From contig NC_039518.1 of NCBI RefSeq assembly GCF_003672135.1, forward strand, positions 3,224,001 to 3,288,000: DNA of 64,000 nt. The letters run 5' to 3'. The notes beneath the pieces are model-generated. The model saw only the letters and a program-made list of their open reading frames with translations, was not told the DNA's origin and searched no databases. Numbering within the stretch: position 1 is the stretch's first letter; the number at the start of each line of letters is the position of its first letter. A program made the translations under genes and the position numbers. This DNA comes from Ooceraea biroi (taxonomy: Eukaryota > Arthropoda > Insecta > Hymenoptera > Formicidae). Positions 23,653-36,027 of this stretch are shown here, one piece after another.

Positions 23653-25843
23653 AAAACAAAAAAATCGAAATTAAAATTGAAACGATATAATCGCCGAGTT
23701 ATGAACGGCAGCATGCAGGAATCCGAGTTATTACCTCGTTATTGTATAAGGCATCGGTGAATTTAGCGAATAATTCCAGAGAACGTGTCTCGTTATTCCA
23801 CTTTAACGGCGCAGCGAATTGCGCCTGTAATTCCGCGCGGTTTGGGCGCAGCCGGTTCGTTTCAATTAACGATAACGTCGTTTTCTAGATTCTACAAAGG
23901 ACCAACGGGGGCTCCACACATCGGGACACGATCCTCAGTACGCGATCGCGGCAAAAAAATGCAAACATCCCTAGAACGAAGGATCCTGGGGGAGTCCGTA
24001 TCGCGTTATCTTCGATTAAACATCTCACGAGTGAAACGGTAAAACGGTAGCAGACTTCTACGTTATTCGGCCATCGCTAAGCGCGAATTTCCCGATGTGA
24101 AATTGCGCGGAAAAACAGCAGCGCGCAGGATCAGACCCGCCGTGTTCGTCGATAAATTTTCGATCAAACGCAACTGCAGGCTGCTCCTTTTTAACGCGCG
24201 TTTTTAACTACCGAGTCGCGTCATATAATTTTTATTGTTTATTCGCTCTAATCACCTGCGAACGACGCGAATATATAATTACCGAGTTTACCGACGCGGG
24301 ATTAACATATTTGGCAAATAACAAGCTGGTCCCGCGCGCGTTTCCATCGGTAAATAACGATTACCGGGCAAACCGCACGTTATAATCTCTCTCATCGTGT
24401 TTTCCGTCCATTGCGGCGAGAAATAAAAGGAAGAAACGAATGTTCGCGGTTCCGCTGGAGAGATTTTGCGGTCCTCGTGCTGTTACTGCTTTTAAACCGT
24501 TTCCCTCGGTTTTCATGGTCCTCCAGACTCTCGAAGAAGAAAAAACTAACGGAGAAAGAGGAAAGCCCGGAAGAGCTCGAGTCGATACTCCGCCGCGCGC
24601 GCGCGCGAGTAATCGTGACCGGAAATCCATTCCCAGCCGCTTCGCGCATACAGATTTGCATCGCCGCGGCGTGATGTGTTTTCACATCTCGTGCTGTGGC
24701 ATGGGTGCAAGAAAATTGCAAAAACAAATTGACGCTGACGATGCCGATCGATCAAGCCAATCGGACGAATCGGGTCGAGGTGAATCGCGCGACGATCCAC
24801 CCTCGTCGACAGGGCGCATCTCCAGGGCGGACGGCAGCCACTCTGAATCTGACAAACCGTGATAAATATATTCGCCCTGGCGTGCAGCGTGGCCGCGATG
24901 TATGATAGGACGCGCGCATTGTTCCGGAAGAAAGTAGCGCTTGGTACCCTTCGTGGTCGTCGAGATAACGCCGCCTCGTTTCTCACTACATAAACTCATC
25001 CGATGCACGCATCGCCGACGTTCGCCGAGGCACCGGATCGGGAGAGCAGATTTCGAGACCTCGTTACTGGCCGAGACAGATCGAATCGACAATCAACCAA
25101 CCCCGAGACCGTCCGCGGGATGAAAGAGAGAAAAAAATGCCGCCACGAGGACAGATTGCATGGCGGTGACTGCGCGAGATTGATCACACTCATTGTCAGT
25201 CCCGAGTTTCGAGATTTTCGAAGTATCGAACGGGTATTATTTTTGGAAACGTGTTGTCCATCTGATGATGATGCAACAGCTGTGAAAGGGTTAGTCATCA
25301 TTTTTCTCCCTTTATCTATCTCCTCCGTTATTTTTTATGTCAAAAACCATTACACAAATGTTCATCAGAACGTTCAATCAATTTCACAAATAATTAAAGC
25401 GAGTAACGAAGGGTTGAATTATTTGGACTCGTCGGTGCTCGCTTCTGACGAGTCACGACGCGAGAAACGCATAGCAGCGTGGCAATTCAACGGCGGAATA
25501 GAGATGCAAAGATCGAGCTGTGAATGGAAACTCGTCAGCCCGATAATCATGAGAGCGATAATAGCGTATCTTCGTCAAAGTTATCCAAAGCGTGACGCGA
25601 TCGTATCAGCCGGCAAGTCGATCTCGCGAAGGAATCGCAGGCCTTGCACACCGCTACGACGACGACGACGGCGACGAAGAGATGATTAATCGTCCGCGCT
25701 TGCCGCGCGCGGCCAACCCGAAATCGCCTTTTCTTCGATAAGCAGACGCAGGGTGTTGTGCGGAAAGACCGGGGGAGAAACTTGGGCCCACAGATAAACG
25801 ACCGATGGTGAAACTTATGGAGTTTGTCGCGCAACGCGTGATT
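23653..25843. other. CpG-rich spacer between C1 and C2, no convincing gene
   Basis: Unique sequence with a GC-alternating tract (GCGCGCGCGCG near 24596) and several overlapping Arg/Ser-rich frames on both strands, typical of CpG-rich noncoding DNA. The longest (228 codons, 25003-25689 +) ends in a low-complexity Arg run and shows no domain. No splice-bounded conserved exon was recognised. Confidence 0.5.
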
Positions 25844-26015
25844 TATTAGGAGTGTGATTTAGTTTTGAGGGTTTTGCAACAGATGGCTGTAGTGTCAGTT
25901 TGTTCCAATAGCTGTTTCCCATAACTGTTGTTTCTTACAGTGTTGACATTATCCATCACATTTAGTAGCATTATAGCAATAGATGCAATAACAGTCGTGT
26001 TTATATCATCGTAAA

Positions 26016-26930
26016 AATGCAACTTCCGAAAGCTCTTTAGCATTTTCGACATGCGTTGCTTTTGTTTTTTAATCAAAAGAAACCTGCGGCTGACGGTTAT
26101 AGAATTCTTGTCGAAACTCATGGTGATTCTGCCCCATCAATTAAGACGTGTGAAGGACAAAAAACGCTCGGGACAACCAAGAAAGCTTGAAAATGCAGAT
26201 TTGCAAGCATTATTGCACGAAAATCCAACACGATCCACTTCAGAACTTGCCAGAGCATTCAATGTTGATCGTACAACAGTTACTAAAACATTTACATGAA
26301 ATGGGAAAATTCAGAAAGAAGGGAAATGGGTTCGACATCAATTATCGGAAAGTGCCATTTGAACATTTGCATTTCGTTGATCGCCAGGCAAAAAAAGAAG
26401 TCTTTTGTCTCGGATTGTTACTGGGGATGAAAAGTGGATCTATTTTGATAATCCGAAACGCAGAAAATCATGGGTGGATCCAGGCGAACCATCAACATCC
26501 ACTCCGAGACGCAATATTCACGGTTCAAAAGTAATGCTCTGTATTTGGTGGGATAGTGTACTATGAGCTGTTAAATCCGCACGAGACTGTCACGGCTGAT
26601 CGTTATCGACACCAATTGTACAAGTTGAAGCAAGCATTGGACCAAAAACGACCACCAATTGCGAGTAAACGACGGAAAGTGATTCTTCTTCGTGACAACG
26701 CAAGACCTCGCGTTGCGTCATCAGTGAAACAAACACTATTAGAGCTTGAATGGCAAGTCTTACCGCACCCCGCGTATTGCTCCATGCGATTATTATTTGT
26801 TCCGGTCGATGCAACACGCTTTAGAGGATACACACTTTGATAATTTCGAAGAAGTGCGAAAATTCGTCGACGAATGGATCAACTGAAAAGAAGAGTCATT
26901 TGATCGTGGTGGAATCCATCTCTTGCTAGA
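26016..26930 (+). pseudogene. C2 unit 1, transposase remnant with native 5' coding region
   Basis: The only + strand C unit in good condition that keeps the 5' coding part: ATGCAACTTCCGAAAGC at 26016, then KKRSGQPRKLENADLQALLHE and the helix-turn-helix TSELARAFNVDRTTVTK. Frameshifts occur around 26110 and 26288. GDEKW and RDNARP follow; the third catalytic block is deleted. Confidence 0.7.
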
Positions 26931-28289
26931 ACATTAAATGTTGATCGTACGACAGTTACCAAACATTTACATGAAATGGGGAAAATTCAGAAAGAAGGGA
27001 AATGGTTCGACATCAATTATCGGAAAGTGCCATTTGAACATTTGCATTTCGTTGATCGCCAGGCAAAAAAAGAAGAGTCTTTTGTCTCGGATTGTTACTG
27101 GGGATGAAAAGTGGATCTATTTTGATAATCCGAAACGCAGAAAATCATGGGTGGATCCAGGCGAACCATCAACATCCACTCCGAGACGCAATATTCACGG
27201 TTCAAAAGTAATGCTCTGTATTTGGTGGGATAGTGTACTATGAGCTGTTAAATCCGCACGAGACTGTCACGGCTGATCGTTATCGACACCAATTGTACAA
27301 GTTGAAGCAAGCATTGGACCAAAAACGACCACCAATTGCGAGCAAACGACGGAAAGTGATTCTTCTTCGTGACAACGCTCGACCTCACGTTGCGTCATCA
27401 GTGAAACAAACACTATTAGAGCTTGAATGGCAAGTCTTACCGCACCCCGCGTATTGCTCCATGCGATTATTATTTGTTCCGGTCGATGCAACACGCTTTA
27501 GAGGATACACACTTTGATAATTTGGAAGAAGTGCGAAAATTCGTCGACGAATGGATCAACTGAAAAGAAGAGTCATTTGATCGTGGTGGAATCCATCTCT
27601 TGCCAGAGCATTAATGTTGATCGTACGACAGTTCCAAACATTTACATGAAATGGGAAAATTCAGAAAGAAGGGAAATGGGTTCGACATCAATTATCGGAA
27701 AGTGCCATTTGAACATTTGCATTTCGTTGATCGCCAGGCAAAAAAGAAGAGTCTTTGTCTCGGATTGTTACTGGGGATGAAAAGTGGATCTATTTTGATA
27801 ATCCGAAACGCAGAAAATCATGGGTGGATCCAGGCGAACCATCAACATCCACTCCGAGACGCAATATTCACGGTTCAAAAGTAATGCTCTGTATTTGGTG
27901 GGATAGTGTACTATGAGCTGTTAAATCCGCACGAGACTGTCACGGCTGATCGTTATCGACACCAATTGTACAAGTTGAAGCAAGCATTGGACCAAAAACG
28001 ACCACCAATTGCGAGTAAACGACGGAAAGTGATTCTTCTTCGTGACAACGCTCGACCTCACGTTGCGTCATCAGTGAAACAAACACTATTAGAGCTTGAA
28101 TGGCAAGTCTTACCGCACCCCGCGTATTCCGGACATTGCTCCATGCGATTATTATTTGTTCCGGTCGATGCAACACGCTTTAGAGGATACACACTTTGAT
28201 AATTTGGAAGAAGTGCGAAAATTCGTCGACGAATGGATCAACTGAAAAGAAGAGTCATTTGATCGTGGTGGAATCCATCTCTTGCCAGA

Positions 28290-28975
28290 GCATTAAATGT
28301 TGATCGTACGACAGTTACCAAACATTTACATGAAATGGGAAAATTCAGAAAGAAGGGAAATGGTTCGACATCAATTATCGGAAAGTGCCATTTGAACATT
28401 TGCATTTCGTTGATCGCCAGGCAAAAAAGAAGAGTCTTTTGTCTCGGATTGTTACTGGGGATGAAAAGTGGATCTATTTTGATAATCCGAAACGCAGAAA
28501 ATCATGGGTGGATCCAGGCGAACCATCAACATCCACTCCGAGACGCAATATTCACGGTTCAAAAGTAATGCTCTGTATTTGGTGGGATAGTGTACTATGA
28601 GCTGTTAAATCCGCACGAGACTGTCACGGCTGATCGTTATCGACACCAATTGTACAAGTTGAAGCAAGCATTGGACCAAAAACGACCACCAATTGCGAGC
28701 AAACGACGGAAAGTGATTCTTCTTCGTGACAACGCTCGACCTCGCGTTGCGTCATCAGTGAAACAAACACTATTAGAGCTCGAATGGCAAGTCTTACCGC
28801 ACCCCGCGTATTCTCCGGACATTGCTCCTTGCGATTATTATTTGTTCCGGTCGATGCAACACGCGTTAGAGGATACACACTTTGATAATTTGGAAGAAGT
28901 GCGAAAATTCGTCGACGAATGGATCAACTGAAAAGAAGAGTCATTTGATCGTGGTGGAATCCATCTCTTGCTAGA
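28290..28975 (+). pseudogene. C2 unit 4, transposase remnant with intact catalytic core
   Basis: From YYELLNPHE (28590) it reads through [12 protein letters not shown] to [12 protein letters not shown] with 34 residues between the catalytic Asp, the DD34D mariner spacing. It then meets TGA at 28929-28931 (ATCAACTGAAAAG), where the unit 6 sequence reads Asn-Ser-Lys. Upstream it has the shared WWDSVL-stop break. Confidence 0.72.
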
Positions 28976-29653
28976 ACATTAAATGTTGATCGTACGACAG
29001 TTACCAAACATTTACATGAAATGAGGAAAATTCAGAAAGAAGGGAAATGGGTTCGACATCAATTATCGGAAAGTGCCATTTGAACATTTGCATTTCGTTG
29101 ATCGCCAGGCAAAAAAAGAAGAGTCTTTTGTCTCGGATTGTTACTGGGGATGAAAAGTGGATCTATTTTGATAATCCGAAACGCAGAAAATCATGGGTGG
29201 ATCCAGGCGAACCATCAACATCCACTCCGAGACGCAATATTCACGGTTCAAAAGTAATGCTCTGTATTTGGTGGGATAGTGTACTATGAGCTGTTAAATC
29301 CGCACGAGACTGTCACGGCTGATCGTTATCGACACCAATTGTACAAGTTGAAGCAAGCATTGGACCAAAAACGACCACCAATTGCGAGCAAACGACGGAA
29401 AGTGATTCTTCTTCGTGACAACGCTCGACCTCGCGTTGCGTCATCAGTGAAACAAACACTATTAGAGCTTGAATGGCAAGTCTTACCGCACCCCGCGTAT
29501 TGCTCCATGCGATTATTATTTGTTCCGGTCGATGCAACACGCTTTAGAGGATACACACTTTGATAATTTGGAAGAAGTGCGAAAATTCGTCGACGAATGG
29601 ATCAACTGAAAAGAAGAGTCATTTGATCGTGGTGGAATTCATCTCTTGCTAGA

Positions 29654-30384
29654 ACATTAAATGTTGATCGTACGACAGTTACCAAACATTTACATGAAAT
29701 GAGGAAAATTCAGAAAGAAGGGAAATGGGTTCGACATCAATTATCGGAAAGTGCCATTTGAACATTTGCATTTCGTTGATCGCCGGCAAAAAGAGAAGTT
29801 TTTTGTCTCGGATTGTTACTGGGGATGAAAAGTGGATCTATTTTGATAATCCGAAACGCAGAAAATCATGGGTGGATCCAGGCGAACCATCAACATCCAC
29901 TCCGAGACGCAATATTCACGGTTCAAAAGTAATGCTCTGTATTTGGTGGGATAGTGTACTATGAGCTGTTAAATCCGCACGAGACTGTCACGGCTGATCG
30001 TTATCGACACCAATTGTACAAGTTGAAGCAAGCATTGGACCAAAAACGACCACCAATTGCGAGCACACGACGGAAAGTGATTCTTCTTCGTAACAACGCT
30101 CGACCTCACGTTGCGTCATCAGTGAAACAAACACTATTAGAGCTCGAATGGCAAGTCTTACCGCACCCCGTGTATTCTCCGGACATTGCTCCTTGCGATT
30201 ATTATTTGTTCCGGTCGATGCAACACGCTTTAGAGGATACACACTTTCATAATTTGGAAGAAGTGCGAAAATTCGTCGACGAATGGATCAACTCAAAAAA
30301 GAGTCATTTGATCGTCGTGAAATCCATCTCTTGCCAGAAAGATGGGAAAAAGTTATAAAAAACGAAGGAAAATATTTTGATTAA
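29654..30384 (+). pseudogene. C2 unit 6, terminal transposase remnant
   Basis: Catalytic half open 29954-30358 without the TGA at EWIN seen in other units (ACTCAAAAAAGAG). The aspartate of DNARP is Asn here (RNNARPHVA). A shift near 30294 loses the native C-terminus, though the sequence ENEGKYFD and TAA (30382-30384) are visible in another frame. Confidence 0.72.
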
Positions 30385-30462
30385 GGTATTCATTCATTAT
30401 CATATTTAAATACATGCGTTTTTGAGCAAAAAAACCCTCAAAACTAAATCACACCCCTAATA

Positions 30463-31943
30463 GATAAATGATATCGTGCGCAACCATCATCGCCTCCTGG
30501 GCGCGCTCCGATTCGCGAGATTAAATTGGAGATTACATTCAGATTAGATTAGATTAGATTTATACCGCTGCTCCACTTAAATCCCTCGGTTCCCCGGCCC
30601 GTGAGTGTCACTCGCCAAATATTTGTATTTGGATTGTCAAACAGCCACGCGGTAGATCTGCGCGATTTCGTCAAGTCCCCGCGCGTTCTTAGATTCTCTT
30701 CCGCATGCTTGAGCTCGCGGCTCCTCGAGGAACTTTGATTTCCGAATCACAAGTATTTAGATTCCGGTTGCCCCGTCTCTAGTCACCGGGTTCCGTTGTC
30801 GGAATTCTGAATCCTCCAAGTACCAAAGCTAACGACGACCCTTTTCTTCCTTTGATTCCTTTATATAATACATACCTCTCAGCTTTGACGCCGCGTTCTT
30901 CGCGAGCGTTTGGGTACCGGATCCTCGTATATTGCATCCTGCAGACACTTTTTCGCGAAATTTGTGTCGATTCCGCCGGGTGTTCGCCGGAAGGACCGTG
31001 CGCGCGATCTCCTTATAAAGGTCACCAGACAATCAAGATCGCTCGGTGTCATTTTCATCGCGCGAGTCTCCCTCCTGGATACCTGGAGAGCGTTCCCACG
31101 AGAAAAACGAAGGTTTAGATGCGACCTGCCGGCCATTACATTACATTACACGCTTTCGCTCTCTCGGTCCATTTCGGCGAGCAGTGCCATCCCGGAGGTG
31201 GCAGAAACGGCGGCCACGCTTTCACCCAAGTTTACTTCGCTTTTAGTCACGCGCAGTTCGCCCACAATCAAGAACAGGATTATCCAATGCCGACGTGAGC
31301 ATCCGTGCCCCCATCATCGCGCTCGAACATCACCCTATCGTTCTGCGATAAGCTTGAAGATCGGGGAGCCCGAACTTGGGGAGGGGAAACTTTTCGATGT
31401 TTCGATTAAGGCGGGGAAATTAAAAATGTAGAAACCCCGCGGGGTTTAACACCATTAAGTATACTTTGACTCGTGTTAACAGAAGTTACGTTAACGAAAG
31501 TTACATTACGAAAATGTTTCGCGAGAAGAAAACCCCCGCGATGAATCACTTATATCGTGTCGCGCAAGTCTCGTAGGACTTTTAAGGCTGTTGCTTTCAT
31601 CTTTCCAGGATCTCGTAATGTTGTCTTCATTTATCTTCATTTATCGTGTAACAGCAGCAAGAGCATACACCTCACTCTTTTCGTCCGTGGTATCGTTATC
31701 GCGAAATGACCTGAAGATCCTCCAACAACCAGATAATGCACGAGCGTAAATGCATAGAGCAAATTCGCAGGTGTGGAGGATGATGCTGTGTAAAGCATCT
31801 ACATAAATATCTCGAGCGTGTCCTTATTACGAAACCGCGCTGCGACGCGACTAAGCATGCCCGTCCGACGTTACGAAATTCACACGGCGACACCCTCGTA
31901 TTTGCATAATTTAAATGGAGATTTCTCCCTCTCATTGTTGCAG
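30463..31943 (+). other. Spacer or intron upstream of the mGluR exon, no gene seen
   Basis: Contains a short (AGATT)n repeat at 30540-30560, CpG-rich sequence to ~31430, then AT-richer sequence. A 173-codon frame at 30910-31431 has no motif. Ends in the pyrimidine-rich acceptor CTCATTGTTGCAG (31931-31943). Confidence 0.5.
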
Positions 31944-32114
31944 GTCTCCTTTTTCTCGACGAGCCCGGAGCTCTCCAACAAACAGCGCTTCGAATACTTC
32001 ACCCGCACCATACCCAGCGATCACTATCAGGTCAAAGCGATGGTCGACATCGTATTGACGATGGGCTGGAGCTACGTCTCCATCATTTACGAAGAGAGCA
32101 ACTACGGCATAAAG
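31944..32114 (+). CDS. mGluR: mGluR exon: ligand-binding domain, lobe 1 to hinge
   Basis: 57 codons, phase 0 at both ends, between CTCATTGTTGCAG and GTAAAT. It encodes VSFFSTSPELSNKQRFEYF, then RTIPSDHYQVKAMVDIV, then GWSYVSIIYEESNYGIK. This is the Venus-flytrap domain of class C GPCRs, which sits outside the cell and binds L-glutamate at synapses. By family alignment the Thr of FFSTS, the Asp of IPSD and the Tyr of SNYG match rat mGluR1 Thr188, Asp208 and Tyr236, which hold the alpha-amino and carboxyl groups of glutamate. All three are present. No lesion is visible, and the exon reads straight into the next. Confidence 0.9.
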
Positions 32115-32756
32115 GTAAATGCCTGATCCTAATGTCCTGTTTTAAATGCATGAATAGTATCTGATATCGAAGACCGTCGCAAAGTCACGTACGTGCACCG
32201 TAGTTCGCTCTCTTATCGCTGCCCTATTCATCGATCATTGCGTACAGGATTTTTATCCCGTTTTCCGTAAATAGACATGTATACGTGGAGGAGTGAAATG
32301 CAGGATGTGTTAATTTATATTGCTCGTTTTTGCATCGCGTGGAAATTAAATTGATCGAAAGTCCGATAACGAGATACCTTTCGCTCACGAACGGTAATAT
32401 AAATACCGTGAGTGCGGTTGACTTCAAAAATTCCGTACACTCGAACGTGCAAAAGCGGTCCGTGCGCTGAAAATTACATTTTATCGAAGCGTGATATCAT
32501 TTTGCACTAATACTGCCGGTCGTTGCGGCCCGCAAAGCTTTTCGATTCAATTGATCGCGCAGAAAAATGCAGCGAGTGCTGAGCTAATGTTGAATGAGTC
32601 GCAAAATGACTTGGCCGATAACTTTGTGCAAACACGAATATGAATAACGGTCCGAAAATTAACAAATGCTTTGTAATAATGTAGTAACGTGTTAATTAAT
32701 CGCGAAGGAGGATGTTCCGCGCGGTAAGCAGCCGCAAATTTGCAAATCCTTGTATG
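32115..32756 (+). other. mGluR intron part, no element seen
   Basis: Begins with the donor GTAAATGCC. Unique AT/CpG mixed sequence up to the TA flanking B2 at 32757. Confidence 0.6.
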
Positions 32757-32943
32757 TATTGGGTTGGCCAAAAAGTAATTGCGTTTTTTTCCAATAGATG
32801 GACATACATGTCTTGAAATGTACCTAACTTCATTCTAAACCGCAAATTCATTATGTAGGTTAACAACTCACAGTTCAAGCTTGTTTTACAAAAAGAAAGT
32901 ACACAATTTCGTTAACGATTGTTTGTTTGCCGTCGATTTCAAA

Positions 32944-33957
32944 ATGGAAAATCAAAAAGAACATTTTCCTCATATTTTGTTTTATTACTTCCGAAAAGGG
33001 AAAAACGCTGTGCAAGCTCATAAAAAGTTATGTCATGTATATGGTGAAGATGCTTTAAAGCTGCGGCAGTGTCAAAATTGGTTTACTAAATTTCGATCTG
33101 CAGATTTTAATGTGAAAGATGCACCACGCTCAGGAAGGCCAATCGAAATTGACGATGACAAAACAAAGGCACTGATCGATTCCAATCGGCGTTTAACGAC
33201 CCGAGATTGCTGAGAATCTTAACATATCGAAATCGAGTGTTGAAAACCATTTAAAACGACTTGGATACAATTAGTAAGCTCGATATTTGGGTACCACATG
33301 AGCTCAAAGAAATTCATCTCACTGAGCGTATTGACATCTGCGATTCTCTTTTGAAACGTGAGGAAAATGACCCATTTTTGAAACGTATGATAACAGGCGA
33401 CGAAAAATCGATCGTCTACAACAACGTCAAACGAAAAAGATCGTGATGAACCTGCTCAAAGCACTTGAAAAGCAGATATTCACCAAAGGAAGATTATGCT
33501 GTCAGTCTGGTGGGACTTTAAAGGTATTGTGTATTTTGAGCTGCTTGCAAGGAATCAAACCATTAATTCAGACGTATACTGTCGTCAACTGGATAAATTA
33601 AATGATGCCATCAAACAGAAACGTCGAGAATTGGTGAATCGCAAAGGTGTTGCGTTTCACCATGATAACGCTAGACCACGTACAAGTTTGGTCACTCGTG
33701 AAAAATTGTTGCAGCTTGGATGGGACGTGTTACCACATCCACCATATTCGCCAGACCTGGCACCATCAGATTACCATTCGTTTCGTTCTTTGCAAAACGC
33801 CTTAAATGGTAAAACCTTTACTGCTGATGAGGATATCAAATCGTTGTTGGAATTGTTTTTTGCTGAAAAAGATAAGAACTTTTTTGAGCGCGGAATCATG
33901 AAGTTGCCTGAAAAATGGCAAAAGATAATCAAACAAAATGGACAATATATTGTTTAA
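32944..33957 (+). pseudogene. B2 unit 1, full-length mariner transposase gene with frameshifts
   Basis: ATG 32944 (MENQKEHFPHILFYYFRKGK) through TAA at 33955-33957 (KIIKQNGQYIV), about the length of a normal ~340-residue mariner transposase. Order: N-terminal helix-turn-helix, linker DAPRSGRP, second helix-turn-helix, WVPHEL linker motif, GDEKS (first catalytic Asp; Ser replaces the usual Trp), HDNARP, SPDLAPSDY. Lesions: two bases lost near 33203 (ACGACCCGAGATTGC), stop after KRKRS (33444-33446), and TGA in ACTTGAAAAGC (33467). The last two are shared by every B unit in the window. Confidence 0.85.
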
Positions 33958-34033
33958 TAAAGTTTTTGTTTCCCATGAAAAATTCGCCTTTTATTTATAT
34001 AAAAAAAACGCAATTACTTTTTGGCCAACCCAA

Positions 34034-34954
34034 TATATGGCGAAGATTCTTTAAAACTGCGGCAGTGTCAAAATTGGTTTACTAAATTTCGATCTGCAGA
34101 TTTTAATGTGAAAGATGCACCACGCTCAGGAAGGCCAATCGAAATTGATGATGACAAAACAAAGGCACTGATCGATTCCAATCGGCGTTTAACGACACGA
34201 GAGATTGCTGAGAATCTTAACGTATCGAAATCGAGTGTTGAAAACCATTTAAAACGACTTGGATACATTAGTAAGCTCGATATTTGGGTACCACATGAGC
34301 TCAAAGAAATTCATCTCACTGAGCGTATTGACATCTGCGATTCTCTTTTGAAACGTGAGGAAAATGATCGATTTTTGAAACGTATGATAACAGGCGACGA
34401 AAAATCGATCGTCTACAACAACGTCAAACGAAAAAGATCGTGATGAACCTGCTCAAAGCACTTGAAAAGCAGATATTCACCAAAGGAAGATTATGCTGTC
34501 AGTCTGGTGGGACTTTAAAGGTATTGTGTATTTTGAGCTGCTTGCAAAAAATCAAACCATTAATTCAGACGTATACTGTCGTCAACTGGATAAATTAAAT
34601 GATGCCATCAAACAGAAATGCCTAGAATTGGTGAATCGCAAAGGTGTTGCGTTTCACCATGATAACGCTAGACCACGTACAAGTTTGGTCACTCGTGAAA
34701 AATTGTTGCAGCTTGGATGGGATGTGTTACCACATCCACCATATTCGCCAGACCTGGCACCATCAGATTACCATTCGTTTCGTTCTTTGCAAAACGCCTT
34801 GAATGGTAAATCCTTGACTGCTGATGAGGATATCAAATCGTTGTTGGAATTGTTTTTTGCTGTAAAGGATAAGAACTTTTTTGAGCGCGGAATCATGAAG
34901 TTGCCTGAAAAATGGCAAAAGATAATCAAACAAAATGGACAATATATTGTTTAA
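34034..34954 (+). pseudogene. B2 unit 2, mariner transposase lacking the N-terminus
   Basis: Starts in YGEDSLKLRQCQNW after the preceding TIR. Open 34021-34443 and 34493-34954, with only the two family-wide lesions between. Catalytic Asp residues are readable in both halves. Confidence 0.8.
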
Positions 34955-35030
34955 TAAAGTTTTTGTTTCCCATGAAAAATTCGCCTTTTATTTATATAAA
35001 AAAAACGCAATTACTTTTTGGCCAACCCAA

Positions 35031-35951
35031 TATATGGCGAAGATTCTTTAAAACTGCGGCAGTGTCAAAATTGGTTTACTAAATTTCGATCTGCAGATTT
35101 TAATGTGAAAGATGCACCACGCTCAGGAAGGCCAATCGAAATTGATGATGACAAAACAAAGGCACTGATCGATTCCAATCGGCGTTTAACGACACGAGAG
35201 ATTGCTGAGAATCTTAACATATCGAAATCGAGTGTTGAAAACCATTTAAAACGACTTGGATACACATTAGTAAGCTCGATATTTGGGTAGCACATGAGCT
35301 CAAAGAAATTCATCTCACTGAGCGTATTGACATCTGCGATTCTCTTTTGAAACGTGAGGAAAATGATCGATTTTTGAAACGTATGATAACAGGCGACGAA
35401 AAATGGATCGTCTACAACAACGTCAAACGAAAAAGATCGTGATGAACCTGCTGAAAGCACTTGAAAAGCAGATATTCACCAAAGAAAGATTATGCTGTCG
35501 GTCTGGCGGGACTTTAAAGGTATTGTGTATTTTGAGCTGCTTGCAAGGAATCAAACCATTAATTCAGACGTATACTGTAGTCAACTGGATAAATTAAACG
35601 ATGCCATCAAACAGAAACGTCGAGAATTGGTGAATCGCAAAGGTGTTGCGTTTCACCATGATAACGCTAGACCACGTACAAGTTTGGTCACTCGTGAAAA
35701 ATTGTTGCAGCTTGGATGGGATGTGTTACCACATCCACCATATTCGCCAGACCTGGCACCATCAGATTACCATTCGTTTCGTTCTTTGCAAAACGCCTTG
35801 AATGGTAAAACCTTTTGATGATGAGGATATCAAATCGTTGTTGGAATTGTTTTTTGCTGTAAAGGATAAGAACTTTTTTGAGCGCGGAATCATGAAGTTG
35901 CCTGAAAAATGGCAAAAGATAATCAAACAAAATGGACAATATATTGTTCAA
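35031..35951 (+). pseudogene. B2 unit 3, mariner transposase lacking the N-terminus
   Basis: Extra bases near 35264 (GGATACACATTAGTAAGC) and altered sequence near 35814 (ACCTTTTGATGATG). Unlike the other B2 units it keeps GDEKW (Trp) at 35395-35409. The final stop is CAA-mutated (ATTGTTCAATAAAG). Confidence 0.8.
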
Positions 35952-36027
35952 TAAAGTTTTTGTTTCCCATGAAAAATTCGCCTTTTATTTATATAAAAAA
36001 AACGCAATTACTTTTTGGCCAACCCAA

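Larger units (their letters stand above)
25846..30460 (+). mobile_element. Mariner family C composite array C2, six units, both ends complete
   Basis: Bounded by TA on both sides (25844-25845, 30461-30462) and inverted ends TTAGGAGTGTGATTTAG / CTAAATCACACCCCTAA. Units: 25846-26930 (full 5' region), 26931-27607, 27608-28289, 28290-28975, 28976-29653, 29654-30460 (native 3' end). Junctions are CTTGCCAGA or the variant CTTGCTAGA. Units 1, 2 and 5 carry the 11-bp SPDI deletion of C1, unit 3 a partial version (TATTCCGGACATTGC), and units 4 and 6 are intact there. Allele types therefore alternate along the array. Confidence 0.88.

Noticed and set aside
24392..25092. Several overlapping 90-146-codon frames on both strands
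   Set aside because: Mutually overlapping in CpG-rich sequence, with Arg/Ser-biased composition; expected by chance where stop codons are rare.
25003..25689. 228-codon + strand frame
   Set aside because: Arg-rich, ends in a (CGA)n-like low-complexity run, overlaps other long frames in CpG-rich DNA and shows no domain or splice structure.
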